Assembly (NCBI GenBank): GCA_947625655.1
Contig: CANQPD010000014.1
Coordinates: 1 to 64,000 of the forward strand
Source of the DNA: an uncultured Dysosmobacter sp.
GTDB lineage: Bacteria > Bacillota > Clostridia > Oscillospirales > Oscillospiraceae
Length of the DNA stretch: 64,000 bases
Direction of reading: 5' to 3'
Within the stretch, counting starts at the first letter, position 1. Every line of letters starts with the position of its first letter. The notes under the pieces are model-generated. The model made no database searches. It was not told where the DNA came from and worked only from the letters and a program-made list of their open reading frames with translations. Both the position numbers and the translations under genes were made by a program. This document shows positions 17,761 through 26,630 of this stretch, in pieces.

Positions 17761-17888
17761 GCCATTTCCCGTATTTTTGCCGGGAGCCGCTGCCTTTTTG
17801 TGTTTGAAACTGTGCCCGAGCCTGATCGGACATGCTTTCAAATACGAAAAGAGCCGCTCCCGAGCTTTTGATGTAAAGGAGCAGACAC

Positions 17889-20039
17889 ATGTCAACGATT
17901 ATCACCCACAGACAGTTCCCCAACTACCGCAAGTATGAGATGGAGCTGGCCGGCCGTCCCCTGACCCTGGAGGTGGGCAAGCTGGCTGAGCTGGCCAACG
18001 CCGCCGTCATGGTGGGCTACGGCGACACCCGCGTGCTGGTGTGCGCCACCGCCTCCGCCCGTCCCCGGGACGGCATCGATTTCTTCCCCCTCAGCGTGGA
18101 CTTTGAGGAGAAGCTGTACTCCGTGGGCCGCATCCCCGGCAGCTTCAACCGCCGGGAGGGCCGCCCCGGTGAGAAGGGCATCCTGACCGCCCGCGTCATC
18201 GACCGGCCCATCCGCCCCCTGTTCCCCTATGACTTCCGCAACGACGTGTCCATCATGGCCACCGTCATGAGCGTGGACCACGATTGCTCTCCCGAGATCG
18301 CCGCCCTCATCGGCACCTCCGCCGCCCTGGCCATCTCCGACATTCCCTGGAACGGCCCTGTCGGCGCCCTGAAGGTGGGTTTGGTTGACGGCAAGCTGGT
18401 CTTCAACCCCAACAGCGAGCAGCGGAAGGTCTCCGACCTGGACGTCACCGTGGTCTCCACCGGCAAGAAGGTGGTCATGATCGAGGCCGGCGCCAACGAG
18501 GTGCCCAACGACGTCATGTTCGAGGCCATCCGCCAGGCCCACGAGGAGAACCAGAAGCAGATCGCCCTGATCAACCAGATGGTCTCCGAGATCGGCAAGC
18601 CCAAGTTCGACTATCCCCACGCCGCCTTCGACCAGGAGCTGTTTGACGACATCGTGGCCAATTTCATGGACGAGGCCAAGGCCGCCATGGACACCGACGA
18701 CAAGAATGTCCGGGAGGCCCGCTGGAATGCCATGATCGAGAAGTGGCACGAGAAGTATCTGGACACCCATCCCGACATGGACCAGTACCTGGAGGAGATC
18801 ACCTACAAGTTCCAGAAGAAGATCGTCAAGGCCTGGCTGCTGGAGGGCCACCGGGTGGACGGCCGTCAGAAGAACGAGATCCGTCCCCTGTCCGCCGAGG
18901 TGGGCGTCCTGCCCCGCACCCACGGTTCCGGCCTGTTCACCCGGGGCCAGACCCAGGTCCTCTCCGTCTGCACCCTGGACACCCTGTCCGCCAACCAGAA
19001 GCTGGACACCATCTGGGAGGAGACCGAGAAGCGCTATATGCACCACTACAACTTCCCCGGCTACTCCGTGGGCGAGGCCAAGCCCGCCCGTTCCCCCGGC
19101 CGCCGGGAGATCGGCCACGGCGCCCTGGCCGAGCGGGCCCTGCTGCCCGTGATCCCCTCTGTGGAGGAATTCCCCTACGCCATCCGCGTGGTGTCTGAGG
19201 TGGTTTCCTCCAACGGCTCCACCTCCCAGGGCTCCATCTGCGGCTCTACGCTTGCCCTGATGGACGCCGGCGTGCCCATCAAGGCCCCCGTGGCCGGCAT
19301 CTCCTGCGGATTGATCCAGGATGACGACGGCTCCTTCACCACCTTTATCGACATCCAGGGCGTGGAGGACTTCCACGGCGAGATGGACTTCAAGGTGGCC
19401 GGCACCAAGAAGGGCATCACCGCCATCCAGATGGATTTGAAGAACGACGGATTGACCATGGAGATCATCAAAAACGCCCTGGACATCACCTACGACGCCC
19501 GCGTCCAGATCCTGGACCAGATCATGCTGCCCTGCATCGCCGCGCCCCGGCCGGAGGTCAGCAAGTACGCCCCCAAGATGATCACCATGCACATCGATCC
19601 CGATAAGATCCGGGACGTCATCGGCAAGGGCGGCAGCGTCATCCAGAAGATCGTGGCCGACACCGGCGCCAAGATCGACATCAACGACGACGGCTCCATC
19701 TTCATCTCCGCCCCTAACCCCGACAGCTGCGACGCCGCCAAGAAGTGCATCGACGACATCGTCTTCGTCCCCGAGGTGGGCGCGCTGTACTATGGCCGCG
19801 TGGTGCGCCTGATGACCTTCGGCGCCTTCGTGGAGCTGGCCCCCGGCAAGGACGGCCTGGTCCACATCTCCAAGCTGGCGGACCACCGCATCGAAAAGGT
19901 GGAGGACGCCTGCAAGATCGGCGACATGATGTGGGTCAAGGTCACCGACATCGACGAAAAGGGCCGGGTGAACCTGAGCCACAAGGACGCGGTGAAGGAA
20001 GTCGCCGCCAAGGAGGCCGCCGGCGAGCGGGTGAAATAA
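17889..20039 (+). CDS. pnp: Polyribonucleotide nucleotidyltransferase (PNPase)
   Basis: 716 aa. It degrades RNA 3'-5' by phosphorolysis. It has two RNase PH domains (about 1-210 and 305-540; the second contains FSVGEAKPARSPGRREIGHG-like phosphate-binding sequence, here preceded by GY), a KH domain (HIDPDKIRDVIGKGGSVIQ, about 565-583) and an S1 domain (VGALYYGRVVRLMTFGAFVEL, about 630-650). The start follows AAAGGAG. It lies downstream of rpsO as in most bacteria. Confidence 0.97.
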   Translation: MSTIITHRQFPNYRKYEMELAGRPLTLEVGKLAELANAAVMVGYGDTRVLVCATASARPRDGIDFFPLSVDFEEKLYSVGRIPGSFNRREGRPGEKGILTARVIDRPIRPLFPYDFRNDVSIMATVMSVDHDCSPEIAALIGTSAALAISDIPWNGPVGALKVGLVDGKLVFNPNSEQRKVSDLDVTVVSTGKKVVMIEAGANEVPNDVMFEAIRQAHEENQKQIALINQMVSEIGKPKFDYPHAAFDQELFDDIVANFMDEAKAAMDTDDKNVREARWNAMIEKWHEKYLDTHPDMDQYLEEITYKFQKKIVKAWLLEGHRVDGRQKNEIRPLSAEVGVLPRTHGSGLFTRGQTQVLSVCTLDTLSANQKLDTIWEETEKRYMHHYNFPGYSVGEAKPARSPGRREIGHGALAERALLPVIPSVEEFPYAIRVVSEVVSSNGSTSQGSICGSTLALMDAGVPIKAPVAGISCGLIQDDDGSFTTFIDIQGVEDFHGEMDFKVAGTKKGITAIQMDLKNDGLTMEIIKNALDITYDARVQILDQIMLPCIAAPRPEVSKYAPKMITMHIDPDKIRDVIGKGGSVIQKIVADTGAKIDINDDGSIFISAPNPDSCDAAKKCIDDIVFVPEVGALYYGRVVRLMTFGAFVELAPGKDGLVHISKLADHRIEKVEDACKIGDMMWVKVTDIDEKGRVNLSHKDAVKEVAAKEAAGERVK

Positions 20040-20123
20040 GGCCCTTTCCCCACGGGGAAAAACCCGGACGCCGAAAGGCGGCCCCGCATGGGAGTAGCAA
20101 TTGAAAACCGTTACGGGCATGGA

Positions 20124-20164
20124 TCAGGACCGCCGGATGTAAGTCTGGCGGCCCTGATTTTGTT
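20124..20164 (+). terminator. pnp terminator
   Basis: An imperfect 14-bp stem (TCAGGACCGCCGGA with TCTGGCGGCCCTGA) followed by TTTTG. The rest of the 20040-20370 gap holds only the rpsF promoter and leader. Confidence 0.6.
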
Positions 20165-20264
20165 CCCCGCGCTTTCGGATGGATACACGCGCGGCATAGG
20201 GAAAGGAAATAAGAATGCTCCGGAGCATCTCTGTGGCGTTTTTGAAAAAAACAAAAGAATTTTC

Positions 20265-20292
20265 TTGACATTTGCGCCGATTCCGATATAAT
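20265..20292 (+). promoter_or_regulatory. rpsF operon promoter
   Basis: Consensus TTGACA, 16-base spacer, TATAAT, about 80 bp upstream of rpsF. Confidence 0.82.
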
Positions 20293-20298
20293 AATAAA

Positions 20299-20345
20299 GC
20301 TCGCAGTCTGCGGGCATATCCTTGCCCTCATCTGAGAATGAGGGC
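20299..20345 (+). promoter_or_regulatory. rpsF leader hairpins
   Basis: Two hairpins in the 5' leader: CTCGCAG/CTGCGGG and GCCCTCAT/ATGAGGGC (20324-20345). An S6:S18-binding leader is known upstream of rpsF in many bacteria. Whether these match that motif needs a covariance search. Confidence 0.35.
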
Positions 20346-20370
20346 CATTTGTCCAAAAGGAGGTGCAAAC

Positions 20371-20667
20371 ATGGCAAAGGTTTCTGCCAATTATGAGGTC
20401 GTGTATATCATCGACCCTGCACAGAGTGAGGAGGGCATCGCCGCTCTCGTCAACAACTTCAAGACCCTGGCTGAGCAGAACGGCTCCGCCGTTGAGGTGG
20501 AGGAGTGGGGCAGCCGCAAGCTGGCCTATCCCATCGACTACAAGACCGAAGGCTACTATGTGCTGATGAGCTTCACCAGCGAGCCGTCCTTCCCCCGCGA
20601 GCTGGACCGTAAGCTGCGGATCGCTGACGGCATCATGCGTTCCCTGATCGTCTGCAAGGGCGAGTAA
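20371..20667 (+). CDS. rpsF: 30S ribosomal protein S6
   Basis: 98 aa. S6 pairs with S18 in the small-subunit platform. YEVVYIIDP, VEEWGSRKLAYPI and YYVLMSF are characteristic. The start follows AAAAGGAGG. It is the first gene of the conserved rpsF-ssb-rpsR operon. Confidence 0.97.
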   Translation: MAKVSANYEVVYIIDPAQSEEGIAALVNNFKTLAEQNGSAVEVEEWGSRKLAYPIDYKTEGYYVLMSFTSEPSFPRELDRKLRIADGIMRSLIVCKGE

Positions 20668-20682
20668 GGAGGCAGCGGGAGC

Positions 20683-21138
20683 ATGCTCAACAAGGTAATC
20701 ATCATGGGCCGTCTGGTCAAAGACCCGGAATTGCGCCGCACCCAGTCCGGCATTGCCGTCACGTCCTTCCGCATCGCGGTGGACCGGGACTTCAAGAGCC
20801 AGGACGGAAGCAAGCAGGCCGACTTTTTTGACGTCGTTGCCTGGCGCGGCACCGCCGAGTTTGTCAGCAAATACTTCGCCAAGGGCCGCATGGCCGTGGT
20901 GGAGGGCCGGCTGCAGACCCGCGACTGGACGGACCGGGAGGGCGGCAAGCGTGTCGCCACCGAAATTGTTGCGGATAACATCTATTTCGGAGACTCCAAA
21001 CGGGACGGCGCCGGCGAATACGGCGGCGCACCCGCTTACAGCGCGCCCATGGGCGGAAGCCGCGCCCCCGCGGCCCCCATGGACAGCCATTCCGACTTCG
21101 CCGAGATCGGCGAGGAGGACGGCGAACTGCCGTTCTGA
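20683..21138 (+). CDS. ssb: Single-stranded DNA-binding protein
   Basis: 151 aa. The OB-fold spans residues 1-110 (MLNKVIIMGRLVKDPELRRT, VTSFRIAVDR, FFDVVAWRGTAEFV), followed by a low-complexity G/A/P linker. The acidic C-terminal tip GEEDGELPF recruits partner proteins. It lies between rpsF and rpsR. Confidence 0.97.
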   Translation: MLNKVIIMGRLVKDPELRRTQSGIAVTSFRIAVDRDFKSQDGSKQADFFDVVAWRGTAEFVSKYFAKGRMAVVEGRLQTRDWTDREGGKRVATEIVADNIYFGDSKRDGAGEYGGAPAYSAPMGGSRAPAAPMDSHSDFAEIGEEDGELPF

Positions 21139-21162
21139 TTTTGATAAAGGAGGAACCATCTC

Positions 21163-21414
21163 ATGGCTTTCGATCGTGAAGCAAGACCCGCTCGCCCCAT
21201 GCGCGGCAAGCGCCGTAAGGTCTGCCAGTTCTGCGCTGAGAAGTGCGAGAGCATCGATTATAAGGACGCCGCCAAGCTGCGTCGTTTTGTCTCCGAGCGT
21301 TCCAAGATCCTGCCCCGCAGGACCACCGGCACCTGCGCCATGCATCAGCGTCAGCTGACTGAGGCCATCAAGCGTGCCCGGCAGATCGCTCTGCTGCCCT
21401 ACGTCACCGACTGA
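21163..21414 (+). CDS. rpsR: 30S ribosomal protein S18
   Basis: 83 aa. The N-terminal CQFCAEKCE cluster indicates the zinc-binding (C+) form of S18. [27 protein letters not shown] is diagnostic in content. It is the last gene of the operon and is followed by a terminator. Confidence 0.97.
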   Translation: MAFDREARPARPMRGKRRKVCQFCAEKCESIDYKDAAKLRRFVSERSKILPRRTTGTCAMHQRQLTEAIKRARQIALLPYVTD

Positions 21415-21423
21415 TTTGGAAAA

Positions 21424-21452
21424 GACCCGGCCATTGGCCGGGCCTTTTTTCA
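21424..21452 (+). terminator. rpsF-ssb-rpsR terminator
   Basis: CCCGGCC/GGCCGGG stem followed by T6. Confidence 0.9.
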
Positions 21453-21482
21453 TGTTCCGCCCCTACGCCGGGGGCGGGCGCC

Positions 21483-21516
21483 AAAACCGGCCCGTCCGCC
21501 AGACGGGCCGGTTTTC
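21483..21516 (-). terminator. spoIIP terminator
   Basis: Stem AAAACCGGCCCGTC/GACGGGCCGGTTTT, immediately past the spoIIP stop on the minus strand; symmetric, so possibly bidirectional. Confidence 0.85.
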
Positions 21517-22680
21517 CTATTTGCTCCGGGCCTCCAAGACCTCGATCATCTGCTCCGCGAACAGCCGCCCCGCCAGCCGGGCCTCCTCCGGGGAGTTCCC
21601 CGCCGCCCCTACCTCCACCAGCAGCGACCCGGTGGTGGCGTGCTGATTGTACCGGGAGTTCCGCAGCAGAATGGGCCGCATCAGCGTGGGATAGGCCTGC
21701 AGGGCGTTCTCCTGAATGGCCGCCGCCAGCCGCAGGTTTTCCATCCAGCCCGGATGGGTCAGCCCGCTGCCGTCGCTGCCCACCACGATGGACAGCTGGG
21801 CGGCGGTGCCCACGCCCTCGATCTCGGAGACCACCTTGTACTCGTTGCCCTGGCCGTCCTCAATGGCGTCCCGGTGGATGTCCAGAATGAACCGGATGGA
21901 GGGATACTGGGCCAGATAGCTCTGAATGGCCGCCAGCGCCCGGTCATAGGCCCCGGTGTAGGAGGGATAGTCATACAGCGTCCGGTCGTGGAGGACGGAG
22001 ATACCCGCCGCGCCGAAGACCTCCGCCATCTCGTCCCCCACCTTCACCACGTTGTACCGGGAATCGGTGGTGCGGTGATCCCCGGACCAGACCACCTCCG
22101 TCTCCGCACCGGGGGTGTAGGCCTCGCTGCCGTGGGTGTGGAGAATGAGGATCTGGGGCGATTCGTCGGTCAGCTCCGCCGCGAACAGTGTTTGAAAATC
22201 AGTGACAGACAGCGTGTGGTCCGTGGAATTGCTGATATAGGTCCGTCCCACCACCGTATAGCCGCTGGGGTCCGTGGGGATCAGGGTCTTGGCGGGAACG
22301 CCGTTGTCGGCATCGTCCGGAGAGACGTCCAAAGGCGTTTCCTCCACCGGGACGGTGACCGGCTCTTCCGCCTCGCCGTCCTGGGCGGGAGCCGGCGCCT
22401 CCTCCCTGGCCCGCAGCTCTGCCACCGCCGGCCGGGCCGCCAGCAGCAGCGGGGCCTGCCCCAGTGTCAGCGATGCCGCCGGGGACAGGCTGTCGCTGGG
22501 CCAAAGGTCTCCCAGCTCCCACCGCAGGGCGCGGATGGGGGAGGACGCCCACAGCGCCCTGGCGGCGGAGGCGGCGGTGTCGCTCCCGGCGGTGACCGTC
22601 ACCGCCCACAGCGTCCCGCCGGCCAGGACCGCGGCCTCCAGCCGCCGCAGCAGGCCGGAGGGAAAGAGCTTTTGCTTCAT
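21517..22680 (-). CDS. spoIIP: Stage II sporulation protein P
   Basis: 387 aa. SpoIIP is an amidase/endopeptidase of the SpoIIDMP complex that thins septal peptidoglycan during engulfment. It has an N-terminal membrane segment (about 15-35), a proline/glutamate-rich linker (about 90-140) and the SpoIIP domain with the zinc-binding ILHTHGSEAYTP (about 198-209) and FILDIHRDA (about 263-271) motifs. The ATG at 22680 is chosen because AGAGGTG lies six bases upstream; the upstream GTG lies inside that site. It is good evidence that the organism sporulates or descends from a spore-former. Confidence 0.95.
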   Translation of the reverse strand: MKQKLFPSGLLRRLEAAVLAGGTLWAVTVTAGSDTAASAARALWASSPIRALRWELGDLWPSDSLSPAASLTLGQAPLLLAARPAVAELRAREEAPAPAQDGEAEEPVTVPVEETPLDVSPDDADNGVPAKTLIPTDPSGYTVVGRTYISNSTDHTLSVTDFQTLFAAELTDESPQILILHTHGSEAYTPGAETEVVWSGDHRTTDSRYNVVKVGDEMAEVFGAAGISVLHDRTLYDYPSYTGAYDRALAAIQSYLAQYPSIRFILDIHRDAIEDGQGNEYKVVSEIEGVGTAAQLSIVVGSDGSGLTHPGWMENLRLAAAIQENALQAYPTLMRPILLRNSRYNQHATTGSLLVEVGAAGNSPEEARLAGRLFAEQMIEVLEARSK

Positions 22681-22737
22681 GTGCCTCACCTCTGGGACAA
22701 CCTATGCGGGGGCGGGCGGGAATATGCGTGGCGGGGG

Positions 22738-22920
22738 CTATTTCTGCGGTCTGGCCCGCCAGGCGGGGCAGGCGCCGTCCTCCCGCCGGTCCTTAGTCCG
22801 CAGATAGACACAGTGGCCGAAGGTCAGGGGGATATACCGGGAGCGGTCCTTGACGTAGTGGCGGCAGAAGTGGGCGCAGGTGCCGCAGACGAGGTAGTCG
22901 ACCTTGGGATATAGGGGCAT
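22738..22920 (-). CDS. cysteine-rich mini-protein of an XRE-switch module
   Basis: 60 aa. Cysteines and histidines are arranged as C-x2-C-x3-C-x-H (residues 12-21), H-C (36-37) and a final C (51), which looks like a metal-binding site. The start is the second of two close methionines because GAGGTG then lies six bases upstream. It is transcribed divergently from the XRE gene at 23012 under a promoter containing an operator. It is not a recognised family; a zinc or iron-sulfur role is only an inference. Confidence 0.68.
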   Translation of the reverse strand: MPLYPKVDYLVCGTCAHFCRHYVKDRSRYIPLTFGHCVYLRTKDRREDGACPAWRARPQK

Positions 22921-22939
22921 TTTCATCACCTCATAGACA

Positions 22940-22985
22940 CTTATAGTCACAATACGACTATAAGTCAATAGTCATAATGCGACTA
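22940..22985. promoter_or_regulatory. divergent promoter with two palindromic operators
   Basis: Operator 1 (22941-22963) is TTATAGTC, seven bases, GACTATAA. It lies across the 17-base spacer of a minus-strand promoter (TTGACT at 22963-22968, TATAAG at 22940-22945) for the cysteine-rich mini-protein. Operator 2 (22969-22985) is TAGTC, seven bases, GACTA, upstream of the XRE gene. The centres are 25 bp apart. Confidence 0.75.
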
Positions 22986-23011
22986 CGATAAAATGATTTA
23001 AAGGTGATGTT

Positions 23012-23218
23012 ATGACGTTTCAACGAATCCGTGATCTCCGGGAAGACCATGACTGGAAACAGGAATATGTGGCGGAAAAGCTGGGCATCACACAGACGAA
23101 TTATTCCAAATATGAGTTGGGAAAGGTGAACATTCCCGTTGAAATGCTGATGAAACTGGCGGATTTATACGGCGTCAGCCTGGATTATTTAACTGGGCGC
23201 ACAGACAGGCCGCAGTAA
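23012..23218 (+). CDS. XRE family transcriptional regulator
   Basis: 68 aa, a single Cro/C1-type HTH domain: FQRIRDLREDHDWKQ, then VAEKLGITQTNYSKYELG (recognition helix) and LADLYGVSLDYLTGRTD. It resembles the regulator at 12684 in size and sequence. The ATG follows AAAGGTGATGTT. It sits directly before repeat region B and is divergent from the cysteine-rich mini-protein. Confidence 0.92.
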   Translation: MTFQRIRDLREDHDWKQEYVAEKLGITQTNYSKYELGKVNIPVEMLMKLADLYGVSLDYLTGRTDRPQ

Positions 23219-24770
23219 AATATGCCGCATGTAGGGGCGGATATCATCCGCCTGTAGTGCACGGTACCACCGCGCGGGGAATGCATCCCCCATTTTCTTT
23301 TCGGTTGCGCCGAAAAGAAAACGGGCCGTGCACGGTCATCTCCGCGCTAAGAGCCGCCGCTTTGCGGCGGTTGCGCTCCGAAACGCTCCGCTGCGGCTCC
23401 GTGAAAAGAAAAGCCGCTTTTGTCCAAACTTGACCCATAAAGGGTCAAGTTTGGGGATGCGGGCCTCCGTTACGATGCGACCAGATAAAACTTGACAAGT
23501 CTTATCCAGCTGCGCTGGACGTTGGCGGTGATCCGGCGTTTATGCCGCATTTGTCCCGTGGGTGCGGATTTGTGGGTGCTTGTCGGAAGGGCTTCTGCCG
23601 CTGGCCCCGCTGACGCTACGCGGGGCTGTTATCCTGCGCTGGCTTTTGACCATCCGTAGGGGCCGATCTCCGGCCTAAGAGCCGCCCTGCGGGCGGTTGG
23701 CCTCCGAAAGGCGGCCTGCGGGCCGCTCTGCCCACATCGGCCCTTGCCTACGCCGCATCTGCCTCCTTGGGCGCAAACTCACGGCTGCTTTCCGTAAGGG
23801 CTTTTACCTCCGCCCCCGCTGCCGCTACGCTGGCTATTGTTCTGCGTTGGAACCGTAGGGCGCGACGACCTCGGCGCGCCACCTGCGAAACCGCCTGTGG
23901 GTAATCCCCGTAGGGCGGGACGACCCCGGCCCGCCGAACGTCAAATTCTCCGCCGACTTTCTTGCTTACAAAAACCTTCGTAGGGGCGGCTATCAGCCGC
24001 CCGGTTTCTGCAAGCACCCGCGTTTCGGGCGGATAATATCCGCCCCTACAAAAGTCGACATCTATCACCCACGGAGTGCATGGCGAAGCGGAATGCACGG
24101 GTGGACTGCTCCAGCCCTTGCGTCGGCCTCCCGCAAATCCGCACCCCATGTCCCGATTGCGGCGGCGGGCCGATGTGGGCAGAGCGGCCCGCAGGCCGCC
24201 TTTCGGAGGCCAACCGCCCGCAGGGCGGCTCTTAGGCCGGAGATCGGCCCCTACGGGGGGTTGCATTCCCCGCAGGCCACGCTAACGCAGGATAACAGCC
24301 CTGCGTAGCGTCAGCGGGGCCAGAGGCAGAAGCCCTTCCGACAAGCACCCGCAAATTCGCACCCAACGTCCCAACTTGCGGCATAAACGCCCTACCGAAC
24401 GCCGACGTATAGCGCACCCGGATGAAGCCCGGCAAGTTTCTGCCAAACGTACCGTGACGAGGCCCGCATCCCCCAACTTTCCCCATGAGACATGGGGAAA
24501 GTTGGGACGAAAAGCGTTTTTCTTTTGGACCGTGCACGGCCCGTTTTCTTTGGCAAGACCAACGGGGCCCCCGCCGGAGCCCAGCGGAGCGGGTCCGGTG
24601 GGGAGAGGAGAAAGAAACGGAGCGGTGCGAGTTCTGCCCGACAGGGCGGAACGAGTGTAGCGCAGTTTCTTTCGACGACAATGGGGGGTGCATCTCCCAC
24701 GCAAGTCTGCGTGATCCTTCGCTCCCCGCCCGCCAGGGCGGCCTTCCTGCCTCCCTCTTCCAAAAAGCGC
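23219..24770. repeat. repeat region B: gene-free element with terminal inverted repeats
   Basis: No credible gene lies in this 1.55-kb gap. Ends are GGGGAATGCATCCCCC (23277) and its inverse (24679-24698). The left end shares about 300 bp with region C in the same order. Hairpins at 23424-23454 (AAACTTGACCC/GGGTCAAGTTT) and 24472-24506 (CAACTTTCCCCATG/CATGGGGAAAGTTG) have different but self-complementary arms. The interior holds at least six GTAGGGGC-type palindromic modules (near 23231, 23656, 23855, 23908, 23980, 24027, 24235). The right end carries an extra stretch of roughly 120 bp near 24560-24680 inside its hairpin. Confidence 0.75.
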
Positions 24771-24813
24771 AAAAAAACAGCCGCCAAGGCAATCCCTTGC
24801 CCCGGCGGCTGTC
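24771..24813 (-). terminator. thiW-thiM terminator
   Basis: Stem ACAGCCGCC/GGCGGCTGT with T7 on the minus strand, directly past the thiM stop. Confidence 0.88.
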
Positions 24814-24816
24814 ATA

Positions 24817-25620
24817 TTACAGCTTTTCAATCTCCGCCCCAGCGGCAATCTCCGCCGCCGTCACCGTTCCGGCGGCGTCCAGCAGGGCTGTGCGGAAACT
24901 CCCCGGCCCCCGGCCCCCGGCCATGCCCTCCGCCTTCTGGGAACAGCCCTTCCAGAACGCGGAGGCCAGCACGGCGGCGGACACCATATCCGGCTCCACG
25001 GCGGCAAACACGCCGCACAGCACTGACAGCATGCACCCCGTCCCGGTGACCCGGGCCATCAGGCCGCTGCCGCCGGAGACGCGCCAGGTCTCCCGCCCAT
25101 CGGTGATGAGATCCTCCGGCCCGGACAGCAGCACCACGGCCCGGCGGTGCTCCGCCAGCCGCTTCGCCGCTGCCAGCCGCTCGGCCCGGGAAGCGGGGTC
25201 AGGGCTGTCCACCCCCTGTTCCCGGCCGGCATTCCGGGACAGGGCCTGGGCCTCCCCCAGGTTCACCCGCAATATGGAGGGTGTGAACAGATGCAGCAGC
25301 TCGCAGGTCCGCTCCAGCCGCCAGGGGCTGGCGCCGACGCCCACCGGGTCCAGCACCACCGGACGGCCCAGCCGCGCCGCCTCTTTGCCGCACAGCATGC
25401 AGACCTGAAACTTCTCCTCGTCCGGCGTGCCGGTATTCAGCACGGTGGCGTCGCTGATGGCGGTGATATCCGCCATCTCCTGGGGGGCCTGGGCCATCAT
25501 GGGACTGGCCCCCACCGCCAGGGCCAGGTTGGCGCAGTCTGTGGCGGTGACGATGTTGCTGACGCAGTGGACCAGGGGCCGCTGCTTTTTCACATTGTCC
25601 AGACGGGTGAAGTCGATCAT
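24817..25620 (-). CDS. thiM: Hydroxyethylthiazole kinase
   Basis: 267 aa. ThiM phosphorylates 4-methyl-5-(2-hydroxyethyl)thiazole in the thiamine salvage pathway. PLVHCVSNIVTATDCANLAL (N-terminus), ASPMMAQAPQEMADI, VVLDPVGVGAS and the ATP-binding VTGTGCMLSVLCGVF region are all present, with the catalytic cysteine in GTGC. Length is normal. It is cotranscribed after thiW under the minus-strand TPP riboswitch. Confidence 0.95.
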   Translation of the reverse strand: MIDFTRLDNVKKQRPLVHCVSNIVTATDCANLALAVGASPMMAQAPQEMADITAISDATVLNTGTPDEEKFQVCMLCGKEAARLGRPVVLDPVGVGASPWRLERTCELLHLFTPSILRVNLGEAQALSRNAGREQGVDSPDPASRAERLAAAKRLAEHRRAVVLLSGPEDLITDGRETWRVSGGSGLMARVTGTGCMLSVLCGVFAAVEPDMVSAAVLASAFWKGCSQKAEGMAGGRGPGSFRTALLDAAGTVTAAEIAAGAEIEKL

Positions 25621-25638
25621 AAAAAACCTCTTAAAAAA

Positions 25639-26160
25639 TCAGTGTTCCAAGGAGGCCCGCATGGAGTTCAGCGCGCCGCTCTTCTGCAGGGCGAACACCA
25701 GGGCGCCCGCCAGGATGGAGCCCACGACTGTGGAGATCAGGAAGGGCACGACATAGCCGTAAAACACCGTGGGGACGATGCTGGGGTCCAGAAAGGCCTT
25801 TGCCAACGGATAAGCGGCAAGGCCGCCGACAACGCCGGTGCCCAGCACCTCCGCCACAAGGGTGGCGGGCAGGTTTTTGCTCTTTTGGTAAACGAGGCCG
25901 CACAGCAGCGCACCGCACATGCTGCCGGGGAAGGCCAGCACGCTGCCGGAACCCAGGATGTTCCGCAGCAAGCTGGTGACGAAGGCCGCGCCAACGCCGT
26001 ACCAGGGTCCCAGGAACACGGCGCACAGGATGTTCACCATGTGCTGCACCGGGGCGCATTTGCTGCCCAGGACGGGGAATACGATGAACATGCTGCCCAC
26101 CACGGCGACAGCGCACAGGATGCCGGCCACAGCCAGCTTTTTGGTGGAATTGCTCTTCAT
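25639..26160 (-). CDS. thiW: ThiW, thiazole-specific ECF/transport protein
   Basis: 173 aa with five or six hydrophobic segments. LGSKCAPVQHMVNILCAVFLGPWYG and SLLRNILGSGSVLAFPGSMCG are typical of ThiW, a predicted S component for hydroxyethylthiazole uptake. The ATG at 26160 follows AAAGGAG; the longer frame upstream has no site. It is paired with thiM, which phosphorylates the imported thiazole. Confidence 0.92.
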   Translation of the reverse strand: MKSNSTKKLAVAGILCAVAVVGSMFIVFPVLGSKCAPVQHMVNILCAVFLGPWYGVGAAFVTSLLRNILGSGSVLAFPGSMCGALLCGLVYQKSKNLPATLVAEVLGTGVVGGLAAYPLAKAFLDPSIVPTVFYGYVVPFLISTVVGSILAGALVFALQKSGALNSMRASLEH

Positions 26161-26421
26161 AAAAAACACTCCTTTGAAGAATTGGACGCGCACGGAGAAA
26201 ACGTCATTTTTGCAGCGTTTTCCCCTTGCATGGCAAGGTTGGGGCGCAGTTGCGCCCGCTGGAAAATTCGGTCGAGGCTCGCTGGCCTCCTCTCACGCCG
26301 GAACACGGCTTCCCATCGCTGCAATGCGGCCCGGACACAGGGCGCTCCCCCTCTGTCCGCTCCCGGTGAACCGGGACGCCATATGTTTTCTCCGAAACAC
26401 CCCTTTCCCGCAAAAGAGCTG

Positions 26422-26453
26422 AAAACGGCGGGGCCCTGCCGATGCCCCGCCGC
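26422..26453 (-). terminator. riboswitch-linked terminator upstream of thiW
   Basis: CGGCGGGGC/GCCCCGCCG with TTTT on the minus strand, 15 nt past the TPP aptamer, so TPP probably controls transcription termination. The 26161-26421 stretch between it and thiW holds GC-rich inverted segments but no gene. Confidence 0.7.
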
Positions 26454-26463
26454 GTTGGAAAAC

Positions 26464-26550
26464 GTGATAACTTCCTACGGCGGCATTACCCGCATCAGGT
26501 AAAAGGGTCGAAGCGCACGCTTCCTCTCAGCCGTCCGGCTCCCCTGTTTT
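26464..26550 (-). promoter_or_regulatory. TPP riboswitch controlling thiW-thiM
   Basis: Minus-strand aptamer core: CAGGGGAGCC, GGCTGAGAGGA, GACCCTTTTACCTGATGCGG, GTAATGCCG, CGTAGGAAG. CTGAGA and ACCTGAT are the diagnostic thi-box pieces. Confidence 0.95.
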
Positions 26551-26558
26551 TCAAGGGT

Positions 26559-26587
26559 ATTATGACATTTGACAAAAAACTTGTCAA
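26559..26587 (-). promoter_or_regulatory. thiW-thiM promoter
   Basis: TTGACA (26582-26587), 17-base spacer, CATAAT (26559-26564), just upstream of the minus-strand TPP aptamer. Confidence 0.78.
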
Positions 26588-26592
26588 GAGGC

Positions 26593-26621
26593 TTGCAAAC
26601 AATAAAAAAAGCGCGTATGAT
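26593..26621 (+). promoter_or_regulatory. thiE operon promoter
   Basis: TTGCAA, 17-base spacer, TATGAT, ten bases before the plus-strand TPP aptamer. It is back-to-back with the thiW promoter, with only five bases between the two -35 boxes. Confidence 0.75.
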
Positions 26622-26630
26622 GAGGGTAAT

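Noticed and set aside
17892-20120. 742-codon open frame antisense to pnp
   Set aside because: Same cause: GC-rich third positions leave the opposite strand open. The plus-strand pnp gene has every expected domain.
23219-24770. CRISPR-like repeat array
   Set aside because: The repeats are palindromic modules of varying length and orientation, without regular spacing or unique spacers, and there are no cas genes.
23748-25049. Frames of 170-310 codons in repeat region B
   Set aside because: They are made of repeat modules, several related frames recur in region C, and none has a ribosome-binding site or a family.
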